This document shows, piece by piece, positions 1-8,108 of a stretch of DNA of 64,000 nucleotides. The first letter of the stretch is position 1. Each line of letters opens with the position of its first letter. The stretch spans positions 47,236,429 through 47,300,428 of the forward strand of contig OZ038393.1 of NCBI GenBank assembly GCA_964036045.1, read 5' to 3'. This DNA comes from Eutreptiella sp. 'Long Island Sound 2002' (taxonomy: Eukaryota > Euglenozoa > Euglenophyceae > Eutreptiales > Eutreptiaceae). Under the pieces are notes generated by a model. It saw only the letters and a list, made by a program, of their open reading frames with translations. It was not told where the DNA came from and did not search any database. Made by a program: the position numbers and the translations under genes.

Positions 1-1074
1 TGTTGCGTGCCCATTTGGCGGGTCCATTACTCTAAGCCAAGCCCGCCAATGGACCTCATATGGTGCAAGCCCCTTCTCCATACTCCCTACGATCAATTGC
101 AAGCCTAACCTTCGTGAGGGGAAGCTTGTGTGGTGAACCCGAAGCGATGCGTTGGGAGCAAGGTGTGTATTTTGCAATTTTCCATATTTTCATGTGCCCA
201 CTTGGGAAGTAGCGCTCGTAACCTTTCAAGGCGCCCCAAGTGGAGCACATATGTGGGATCGAAGGTCATTGGTGTCAAGTCATTGTGTGTAGAAGGATTA
301 AGTGATTGCACGATCCAAGCCGAAGATATTATAATATAATTATGCACCTTTCAAGGCACTTTTGTGTGTGCTTGTGCCAATTTTGCCATTTTTGGCCCGT
401 CATGATGTCAAGTGGCGACCGTGTATCTCAACGTTGCGCTCAATTGACATCATGACCCAAGTATGATATGAGGGTACATACTTCGGTGCCCAACATATCT
501 TGAACCCGGCGAATAGCTCCTCTTAGGCTTGGCATACCGTGGCCGCCATGTTGGCAATTTGGGACTATCCCAAATCATGGGCTCACTTGGCGACCCTGCC
601 ATTCCCAATATCGGAGGAGTTGGGCGACGCCCAAAAGATATGTTGGACCAATATGACTTGATACCAATCCTATGGCACACTCCGGTCCGAGTCGGGCATG
701 TGCCTCATTTGCCCAAACCATGAGTGTGCGCATTTTTGGCCATTTTGAGCAATTTTCCACTTTTGCTGCCCGCCGTGCACTATGTTCTAACCCTCGTGCA
801 CGCCGGACGCATGGACCAATGGACCATATATGACATGGGTGTTATGGGTAATGGTCCCCATGGTCCACACACCACGTGGGCGAAGCGGAGCCACCTTCGT
901 TAAGGCGCTAGCCCAAAGTGAGTGTGGGCAATTTTGCAATTTTGACATTTGTGGACCCAATTGGGATCGTCACCACGCCGAGTGGCATGGAGATCTTTGA
1001 GAGCCAAGGGCATGGGAGTCTCCATTGGACTCCCGGTGGATCGCGTATGGAATGGCGGATCCGATCTCCAAGCC
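1..1074 (+). mobile_element. Truncated family-E LTR fragment (E')
   Basis: This noncoding stretch matches the middle and later part of the element E LTR. It is nearly colinear with 23912-24834 and, towards its end, with 45172-45330. It enters from the left edge and stops at about 1074, where the LTR text changes abruptly into A-family gag. The two sequences share the short word GCGT at the join, which suggests a deletion or recombination joint rather than a clean insertion end. No target duplication is visible because the other end lies outside the window. I read it as the remains of a second E-like insertion into the gag of A1. Similarity to the other two copies is direct; the event that made the joint is inferred. 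Confidence 0.8.
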
Positions 1075-1898
1075 AGCGTACGTGGGATGATTGCGGCTCC
1101 ACCTCTGAGAGGAAGAGCAGGACCCACTCGTACGATACACTGGTGGCTCTCTTGATTGAGCTAGCTCTTGAGAGAGAGAATGACTCCCACATGGAGAAAT
1201 TCCTCAAGAAGCATTTGGGACGAGGTGGTACCCCTACCCCCGAACGTGGCGAAGGGAAGGGGCATAAAAATCCCACTAACACTAACCAGGGAGGTGGTAA
1301 AGGGAGGGGCAACCTACGTGCCATGAACGAGGTACCAACTGATGCAGGCACACCCCCCCTGTTTTACTGCCGACCTGTCAATGACAAGGGGGGACCTTGT
1401 CATGCCTCTGACTGCGATCTCCGCAGTGGCTGTATGCTGCAGATGAAACGTCAGCAGCATACTAAAGATGGGAAAACTGTGACCCATCAGGACCACTTCA
1501 GGTGTACCATCACCTGTGGTTACTGTGGCAAACGTCGTCACTATGAGGACGAATGCCACATCAAGAAACGCGAGAGTGACAAACTCAAGCGTCAGGAGGC
1601 GGAGCGCCAGAAGACCCAGACGCCCGCCGGAAATGCCCCGAATGGGGATAAAGGTAAAGGAGGTGGCAAGGGGGGTGGCAAAACTGGACCCCCTAACCCC
1701 CAGAGGCGCTCATCAGCGCCTGTTGCTACACCCACTCCTGCTGCTACACCCGCTACTGTCGCAGGTGTCCCCCAGAAGCGCCCCCAAGGGGATAATGCTA
1801 CCCCTGAGGGGAATAATTCTAAGAAGAGGCGCTTGGCCTGGATGGCCAAGTCCCTCATGGCTGCAGGGGTGCATTTGAAATTCCCTGATGAGGAATAG
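918..1898 (+). CDS. gag: Gag (C-terminal part) of element A1, with an LTR-derived N terminus
   Basis: This is the structural polyprotein of an LTR retrotransposon, expected to build the virus-like particle and bind the RNA genome. The frame is open from 918, but the first ~52 codons come from the E' LTR; an in-frame ATG at 987 lies in that LTR part. True Gag homology begins at about codon 53 (1075) and matches A2 Gag after 22240. A perfect CX2CX4HX4C zinc knuckle (CGYCGKRRHYEDEC) is encoded at about 1516-1560, followed by a Lys/Gly-rich and then a Pro/Thr/Ala-rich tail. The capsid region seen in A2 (21.7-22.2 kb) is missing, so A1 Gag is truncated. The frame ends in TAG, and the same frame continues as Pol. 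Confidence 0.85.
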   Translation: MSVGNFAILTFVDPIGIVTTPSGMEIFESQGHGSLHWTPGGSRMEWRIRSPSQRTWDDCGSTSERKSRTHSYDTLVALLIELALERENDSHMEKFLKKHLGRGGTPTPERGEGKGHKNPTNTNQGGGKGRGNLRAMNEVPTDAGTPPLFYCRPVNDKGGPCHASDCDLRSGCMLQMKRQQHTKDGKTVTHQDHFRCTITCGYCGKRRHYEDECHIKKRESDKLKRQEAERQKTQTPAGNAPNGDKGKGGGKGGGKTGPPNPQRRSSAPVATPTPAATPATVAGVPQKRPQGDNATPEGNNSKKRRLAWMAKSLMAAGVHLKFPDEE

Positions 1899-1910
1899 GG
1901 GGGCGGCTCC
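1890..1910 (+). promoter_or_regulatory. Candidate amber readthrough site between gag and pol (A1)
   Basis: The gag stop is TAG at 1896-1898, followed directly by GGG GGC GGC. Pol lies in the same frame with no other stop. The next nominal start, at 1923, is TTG rather than ATG. A UAG followed by G-rich codons is the arrangement used by gammaretroviruses such as MLV for Gag-Pol readthrough. The same stop and context are kept in A2 at 46082-46093. Suppression as the expression route is inferred from frame, context and conservation. I did not define a downstream pseudoknot. Confidence 0.7.
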
Positions 1911-1922
1911 GAAGAGGAGGAC

Positions 1923-4900
1923 TTGGTTTTCTGGATCCTCGTGAAAATCGGGGATCCGGTTTTTCGAGCGGTGCTTGATACCGGTGCAACACTTTCCATA
2001 GTGGCCCGGCGCCTGCTTAAAACTTTCAGGAAAACTAAGACCGTGGCCATAAGAGTAGGGGATGGGCGTACCATCCACTCCTTGGGGGGGGTCGATGTGA
2101 CCATATGTCTGGGCGACGAAACCGTGACCCAACACTGCAGAGTGTTGGACACTGACGTCTTTGACATCGTCATTGGCACCGACTTTCTAAGAAGGAACCC
2201 CCCGGTAAAAATGCTGTCCCTACAGCGTCCTTACTCTTTGCACTGCGACTTTGGCACTGGGCTATTCTCCGTTCCTTTGGAGCTGTCAGGACGAAAAGAG
2301 TCTGGGCTGCGCTACGCAGCCAAGACGAACTATCGTACTGAAAACTACCAGCTGGCCCGTCACGTTCTTGAAAATGGACTGGCGGCCCTTCAGGTAAACC
2401 TGGATGAGATCCAGGTGGAATTGTTTGCGAGCCAACAACAGCACATCATGCAGTTGTACTGCTCGAAACAAATGAACAATGCTTTCCGTTTCTTCTGGAA
2501 AGCAATGGGCCTAGCGTATGCTAACCCTCCCTTCTCCCTGCTCGCGAAGGTTCTAACCAAGATCGCTTATGAGGGAGGAAGGGTTGTTATGTGCACCCCT
2601 GACTGGGGTTGCTCTGGTGAACATGCTTACTGGCGCCGTATGCTAGACCGAATGACCGTGGGAAGAGTGCAACTCCCCGACGGCCCCATCTATGTGCCTG
2701 AGGACTCAGACACAGCTATGCAGGCCCCTGAGTGGGCCAGTTTCCTGTCCATCATCGATGGATCTCTCAATCCTGTACCCCTGTGTGACCTGGACCAGGT
2801 GCTACTAAAAGAGGTCATGGCCGAAAATCGCGGCCTGACCCTTTATGATCTCAAAAATCGATCTCCTGAGCACCTATCTGCCACACTTACAGGGTGTGAG
2901 TCTCCTGATGACTATCTGGAACCTGCGGCTGTAAAAGAGGATGCTGACGACCAACTGTCTGAGATCGCCAGCACTATTCCCTCTGTTGATCCCAGCTGTG
3001 TTGACCTAAAACATAGTGCTTTCCTGGCCCAGCTGTTGCTAGAGAGGCTAGATCTAGAGTCAACCTCTGAACCCGCTTCCTCTGTTGGGAAACCAGTGCT
3101 CCACATGCAGCCTGTGCACACAGGTGAACCCGTGGCCCGGAGTGCTGATGCTCTGGCACGGCCTGCTGCTAATAACATGCCATTGTCTGAGCATGACACA
3201 CAAGAACTCCAACGGCTGTTGTACCTGAAGGCCGAAGGTATTGAGCGCCAAGAGCGGCTGCAATACCTCAGACAGACCTGGAAATACTCCATCTGGTCTG
3301 AGGAGGACGATGAGTCCTATACGCTGCCTGATCCTGAGATACCTCTAGTGTATTCTCTACACTATGGGCAGCAATGTCCCCCCGAGTGGGACGATGGTAC
3401 TGTACCTGCCGAAACTGCTGATCGGCATAAAAAGAAAGAACATGGAAAAAGCAACCTCCATGCTGAGGAGGATTTCCTTCAGAAACTCGAGAGTCTTAAC
3501 CTTGACCCCCGCCTGAAGAAACTGCTGGTAACCTATGAGGAGGTGTTCGGCGCCTTGCCGCCTCCTCTTTCTTGTAAAAAACTGGTCCAGATGGACCTGA
3601 AATTGAAACCAGAATTCGAAAAGACGCGAGTGAGGCGTCGTACCTATCCCGCTCCACAGGAACAGGTTGAAGAAATCGAGCGCCAGATCCAAGAATGCAT
3701 TGATGCTGGCCTCGTTGAAGAGTATAAACATGGGGACTATCCCCATCACTGCAGTCCCTGTTTCCTTGTTGCTAAACCAGGGTCGACTGCTCTACGTCTT
3801 TTTGTAGACTATGGTGAGGTCAACAAGAAAACCCAGAACCACTCAGGGAGTATTCCTAACATGGAAAACACCCTGGAGCGTATTGCCGAATGCAGGTATA
3901 AGACCAAAATGGACAAACGCTCTGGTTTCTGGCAGGTGGACCTAACCGCCGCAGCTCAGGAGCTGTTGGCCTTTATAACCCCTAAGGGTCGTGTCTTCAA
4001 GTGGAAGGTTATGCCTTTCGGGTTGGCTAATGCCCCAGCGCTCTTCCAGGAGCTTATGAACAAAATTTTGTACATACTGAGGCGCAGGCCTCTAGTACAA
4101 GAGTTCATTTCTCGGGGTGCAGAAATGGAGGCTCACATCGACGACGTGAGTTTGGGTACCAATACCAAAGAGGACCATGTCCTTCTCCTCCGTGAATTTT
4201 TCACTGTCTGTCAAGAAAACCATCTCGAACTCAAACTCGAAAAATGTGAGTTTATGAAAGAGGAGATGGAGTATTTGGGTTTCGACGTGGGGTATGCCTG
4301 GTGGAAACCAGCCGCGTCTAAGATGCAGCCCCTACAGGACATGCAGATTCGCGATGACCCTAAGAAGGGTCTACACGATGTGAGGAGTTTCGTGGGCGCC
4401 TGTAATTTCTATCGGCGTCACATCCACAATTTTACTTACTCCTCTGCACCCCTCACTGACCTGATCAAGAAAACTACTCCCTGGAGATGGACCTCCAGAG
4501 AGGAAGAGTGTTTCCAGGAGTTGAAGAAGAAGAGTGCCTCCACCAACTGCCTGGGAGTGCCCCGCCCTGAGGGCGAGATAGTCCTGATCACTGATGCCAG
4601 TGATGTAGGGGGGGGAGGTACGATCTACCAATGGCAGGAGCTTAACCCCGCTGGACTAACCCACTGCCATTATCGTACTACTGGACTGAACCGTGATGGT
4701 TCGTTGAAACATGACTATCCTACCAGTGAGTGGCGACTGGTGCGACTGGGACACTGGAATTGCAAAAGGAACCAAGCGCGTTCCAACTACAGCACCTATG
4801 ACCAGGAACTCCTGGCCGGTATGTTGGTGCTATCGTCACAATCCCGACTCCTGGGATCTAACCCTATTGTCTGGCTGTGTGACCAGGAGCCTGTGAAGTC

Positions 4901-6701
4901 TTTTCAGAAGGGCCAACCACCTGAAAAAGCAAAGCTAAAACGGTGGTGGACTTACCTGAGCCAGTTCAGGCTGACAGTGCATCATATCCCCGGGATTAAG
5001 AATGAACTGTCTGACTATATATCGCGCAACAACTTCGATGCGCTTATTGGTGAGAGCTCTGAGGCGCTCGCCAAAGAGGCTTTCCAGCGTATGGATGTCC
5101 AGCTTGACCTGTCCATGCGCACTGCTGGAATCCTGGAGGGTTGCAGTCTAACCGACTATCAGTCAGAGTATGAAGAAATTCTCCAAACCCTCAGCACTGG
5201 TCTCGAACCCCGTGTCATTGACGGGCACCGGTGGTATAAAAACAATCAGTACCTCTTCTACGAGGACCGAATTGTGGTGCCTGAGGCAAGACTGGATGGG
5301 TGCCTACAGTGGTCCCATCTCAGTTCTGGTCACACTGGCGCTAATCGCTCAGTGGACTTCTTCCGTGAGTGTTTCTACTCTAGTCTAACCCTGACTGAAC
5401 TGAGGTCGCGTATGCAGACCATTCTGGATGCTTGTGGCTGTCATGCCGGCAAGCAGACCGACAGTAGGGATAGGGGTCTGATCTCCAGCTTACCCATACC
5501 CTATTGTGCTAACTCTCTTCTCTACGTGGATTACATCCACGGCCTACCACGCTTTGGCGGCTATGATAGTTGCCTCGTGGTCACCTGTGGTCTATCTCGC
5601 TTCACCCGTGTGTTCCCTTGCAATAAGAAAATCACAGGTGAGCAGACTGTAAAAATGTTGGTCGAACAATGGTTCGAACCCTATGGAGCACCTAAACAGG
5701 TACACTCTGATGAAGATGTACGCATCCGCAGTGACACTGGGTGGTACAAACGAGTGCTAAATGCCCTCAACGTGGAGGTAACCACAGGTGTGCCCTATAC
5801 TCACACGTCTAACCCTCTCTGTGAGAGACAGAACCGTGTGGTGGAGCAAAACTTAAGAATCCTGATGAAACAGGAGCGCGCCAAGGACTGGGTACGCCTA
5901 GTGCCCTGGGCAGTTCTGTCCATGAACTCACAGCGGAGCTCTTCTACAGGTTTCACCCCCCACGAACTGTTCCATGGAGGACAACCTGCATGGTTCTTCA
6001 AAACCCCTTTCCCTGAGGACTTCAAGAGCCCTGTGGGAGATTGGCTGGAACACAAGCAGTCTCTGGCTAACCAGGCTGGTACTAACCTGAGGCACATTCG
6101 TGACCGTGAACAGAGCCGACGGAACCGCCTACGGCGACCTGCCAGCTTCAAGGTTGGTGACCTTGTTTTGGTACACCATTCACGCCTACCCTCCTGGCCA
6201 CGTAACTGCCTGCAGAACCCTTACTTTGGACCCTATCGTATCATCAGGATAGATGGATCCAGGATCCATGTCAGGTGCAGTCCACGTCTAGGTGGTGAAC
6301 TGCTGTGTGCACCTAAGCAGTTAAGGCACTATCACTCCCCTGACGACTTGTCTTGGGATGAGTGGCGCCTCAGCGACAGTGAGATTGAACGTATAGACCT
6401 AGAGAACGCTGCCAGTCCAGAGGAGGCAGACGAACTCGAGGAGATGACTGCCGATGAGATGGCAGTCAATGGTTACTACGTGGTTGCAGGTATTGCTCGC
6501 TACGAGTACAAACAGGGCTGGAAATTCCTCACCCTGTGGGGTGGCTATGGGTTGTCTGAGGCGACCTGGGAACCTATGTCAGCCTTCATAAAACCAGATG
6601 GGAGTATCAACCCCATCTTCCGCACTTACCTCGTTGAGAACAACGAGGGGCAGCTCCTAACCCGTGCTCGGACTATGTCCCAGCGTAAGAAGCGAAACTA
6701 G
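1923..6701 (+). CDS. pol: Pol polyprotein of element A1 (PR, MTase-like, RT, RNase H, IN, chromodomain)
   Basis: This is an uninterrupted frame of about 1592 codons encoding the replication enzymes of a chromodomain Ty3/gypsy element. The aspartic protease has DTGA at residues 19-22. Residues ~163-260 carry ELFAS, then NPPF (~201-204) and TPDWG (~226), resembling the methyltransferase-like domain of DIRS retroelements. An acidic linker of unknown role follows to ~550. The reverse transcriptase has VDYGEVNKK and, at the catalytic site, HIDD (~738-741) instead of YxDD. RNase H shows ITDASDVGGGG near 888. Integrase has an HHCC-type N terminus with the last Cys replaced by Gly, then catalytic D (VDYIH), D (HSDED) and E (NPLCERQ). 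A chromodomain (TLWGGYG, ATWEP) lies at ~1516-1576. There is no ATG at the start, so expression as a Gag-Pol fusion through the upstream TAG is likely. It is the only intact A-family pol here. Confidence 0.93.
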   Translation: MVFWILVKIGDPVFRAVLDTGATLSIVARRLLKTFRKTKTVAIRVGDGRTIHSLGGVDVTICLGDETVTQHCRVLDTDVFDIVIGTDFLRRNPPVKMLSLQRPYSLHCDFGTGLFSVPLELSGRKESGLRYAAKTNYRTENYQLARHVLENGLAALQVNLDEIQVELFASQQQHIMQLYCSKQMNNAFRFFWKAMGLAYANPPFSLLAKVLTKIAYEGGRVVMCTPDWGCSGEHAYWRRMLDRMTVGRVQLPDGPIYVPEDSDTAMQAPEWASFLSIIDGSLNPVPLCDLDQVLLKEVMAENRGLTLYDLKNRSPEHLSATLTGCESPDDYLEPAAVKEDADDQLSEIASTIPSVDPSCVDLKHSAFLAQLLLERLDLESTSEPASSVGKPVLHMQPVHTGEPVARSADALARPAANNMPLSEHDTQELQRLLYLKAEGIERQERLQYLRQTWKYSIWSEEDDESYTLPDPEIPLVYSLHYGQQCPPEWDDGTVPAETADRHKKKEHGKSNLHAEEDFLQKLESLNLDPRLKKLLVTYEEVFGALPPPLSCKKLVQMDLKLKPEFEKTRVRRRTYPAPQEQVEEIERQIQECIDAGLVEEYKHGDYPHHCSPCFLVAKPGSTALRLFVDYGEVNKKTQNHSGSIPNMENTLERIAECRYKTKMDKRSGFWQVDLTAAAQELLAFITPKGRVFKWKVMPFGLANAPALFQELMNKILYILRRRPLVQEFISRGAEMEAHIDDVSLGTNTKEDHVLLLREFFTVCQENHLELKLEKCEFMKEEMEYLGFDVGYAWWKPAASKMQPLQDMQIRDDPKKGLHDVRSFVGACNFYRRHIHNFTYSSAPLTDLIKKTTPWRWTSREEECFQELKKKSASTNCLGVPRPEGEIVLITDASDVGGGGTIYQWQELNPAGLTHCHYRTTGLNRDGSLKHDYPTSEWRLVRLGHWNCKRNQARSNYSTYDQELLAGMLVLSSQSRLLGSNPIVWLCDQEPVKSFQKGQPPEKAKLKRWWTYLSQFRLTVHHIPGIKNELSDYISRNNFDALIGESSEALAKEAFQRMDVQLDLSMRTAGILEGCSLTDYQSEYEEILQTLSTGLEPRVIDGHRWYKNNQYLFYEDRIVVPEARLDGCLQWSHLSSGHTGANRSVDFFRECFYSSLTLTELRSRMQTILDACGCHAGKQTDSRDRGLISSLPIPYCANSLLYVDYIHGLPRFGGYDSCLVVTCGLSRFTRVFPCNKKITGEQTVKMLVEQWFEPYGAPKQVHSDEDVRIRSDTGWYKRVLNALNVEVTTGVPYTHTSNPLCERQNRVVEQNLRILMKQERAKDWVRLVPWAVLSMNSQRSSSTGFTPHELFHGGQPAWFFKTPFPEDFKSPVGDWLEHKQSLANQAGTNLRHIRDREQSRRNRLRRPASFKVGDLVLVHHSRLPSWPRNCLQNPYFGPYRIIRIDGSRIHVRCSPRLGGELLCAPKQLRHYHSPDDLSWDEWRLSDSEIERIDLENAASPEEADELEEMTADEMAVNGYYVVAGIARYEYKQGWKFLTLWGGYGLSEATWEPMSAFIKPDGSINPIFRTYLVENNEGQLLTRARTMSQRKKRN

Positions 6702-7069
6702 TTGCCCTGTGTCAGTCTACTGACAGGTGCAGTAAGCACTCTTCTGCAGACGTGCCTGTGTATGGGTGTAAGAGCAGTTGTCACAGTTGCCCCGCATTGC
6801 ATCGCAGGACAGGACCGTTAGCCCCCCGTGACAACCACTCCCTGGCCGAAGGCCATTGGTTTCTCACAGACTACTGCTTACTGAGCACTGCACTGACCCT
6901 GTTTGTGCCCTGCAGACCCATGCCTATGGTTTCCAGCGTGGACCAGGTGGCCGCTTATCATGATTGCAGCCATCCAGCGAGTGTGTGCCTTGTTGACCAT
7001 GTGTTGCATGGGTACTGCCCTAATGTAATGACCTTGGACAGCCAACGAAGAACGGTGGCTTACTACACC

Positions 7070-7078
7070 AGGGGGGAA
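7070..7078 (+). other. Internal polypurine-tract-like sequence (A1)
   Basis: AGGGGGGAA is followed by TG and recurs at 51056-51064 in A2. It resembles a plus-strand primer site but lies about 2.6 kb upstream of the tract that abuts the LTR once B is removed. It could be a secondary (central-type) primer site or a relic. Confidence 0.4.
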
Positions 7079-7698
7079 TGACAAGCAAGGTGTTATGAGG
7101 CAAGGAGTGTCTTCCCTCCTTCGGGACAAGCGAGCCCACAGTTAGGACCCCTGACTGGTCCAGACCCATGGGGTTCTACCCTTCCTTACAGGGTTTACCA
7201 TACCCCTAAGTGTGCTACGTATGTCTGTATGTGTCTCACTTCTCTCCCCGGCGTGGCTCCCGGAGACCGGGCTTCGCTGACGTCGGACCGAAGGACCTAA
7301 TCAGGTACTATTACCACTCCTATGGCGCCCAATTTCTGTGCTGGCGCCTATCCTTGGGGTAAGACGGCAAAAGCCCTACCTACTAAGTGGGGAGGGGTGG
7401 TCAAGTGTGCTAAGGGCATACAAAACGCCCATTTTTGCTACAGGCCAAAAGCTAACGCACTCCCCTGCCCACGAGGAAAAGCACGCGGGACAGGAGACAC
7501 CACTACACTACACTCGCTAACGCCAGCACCGGCCTTCGAAGGCAGGGTGAGCACTCATCACTTGCACTCACCTCCTGCCAGGCCTGCTGACCCGAACCCC
7601 TACACATGCTACTGGGTGCTGCTGTCGAAGTTCACTCAGGCCCTAATGGCCCTCCTGTGAAGAAGACAAGAGAACACAGCGCTCCTAAGCAGCTGTGG

Positions 7699-7736
7699 CC
7701 TAACAGGGGACGCCACAACGTGTTTCCCCTGCTAGG
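7699..7736 (+). other. Conserved hairpin I (A1)
   Basis: CCTAACAGGGGA and TCCCCTGCTAGG can pair over 12 positions with one mismatch around a 14-nt loop. The same structure occurs at 51684-51721 (A2, one extra C) and on the minus strand at 10533-10570 in element B. Confidence 0.65.
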
Positions 7737-7984
7737 GCTTGGAGGGAAGGGGTGCTCTCGTTGCGTGCACAGCGCAGATGTCGTTGAGGTCGAACTGCCC
7801 TCGCCAGTACTGGCTGAGGCACAGTGATTTGATTTGTGATCAGCGCCCCTGTTTTGCTGGGGCAGAAAAATGGTAGCCGCCGAAGGCAGCTGCTGCGTGC
7901 ACCAATCACCCTTAACCTCTCCCACCTGTACAAAAGAGGCAAATGAAGGGGTGTTTGCGACGGAGGAACCAAGCCACACTCCAG

Positions 7985-8017
7985 GTATTATACCCTTCTC
8001 AGTGTGACCTATAATAC
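7985..8017 (+). other. Conserved hairpin II (A1)
   Basis: GTATTATA and TATAATAC form a perfect 8-bp inverted repeat around 17 nt. It recurs with perfect arms in A2 (51971-52003), the diverged A3 (54260-54292) and element B (10277-10309, minus). The loop varies in A3 while the arms do not. The arms are also TATA-like, so a promoter role is possible. Confidence 0.7.
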
Positions 8018-8103
8018 ACTGTTCGCAAACACGCTGAAGATTCAGCTACCCCTGTCAAGCAGGCAAGCTTTAAGAAACTCCTCGGGTTCTCTTAAAGAAC
8101 GTA

Positions 8104-8108
8104 CCGAG
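8104..8108. repeat. Target-site duplication of element B, left copy (CCGAG)
   Basis: CCGAG precedes the AGTAAAG end of B here and follows the CTTACT end at 19468-19472. The empty site in A2 has a single copy within GTACCGAGGAGCC. This fixes the ends of B exactly. Confidence 0.92.

Larger units (their letters stand above)
6702..8108 (+). other. 3' noncoding region of A1, first part
   Basis: About 1.4 kb after pol holds no plausible protein. It is closely matched by 50874-52093 after A2 pol; A1 carries about 170 bp (roughly 6716-6890) that A2 lacks. More distantly it matches the reverse complement of 10150-11000 in element B. The parts best conserved between A and B are two inverted repeats (7699-7736 and 7985-8017) and the words around 7325-7350. 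Conservation of noncoding DNA between two families with diverged proteins suggests a function at the RNA level, such as packaging, priming or 3' processing. That is inference. Confidence 0.75.
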
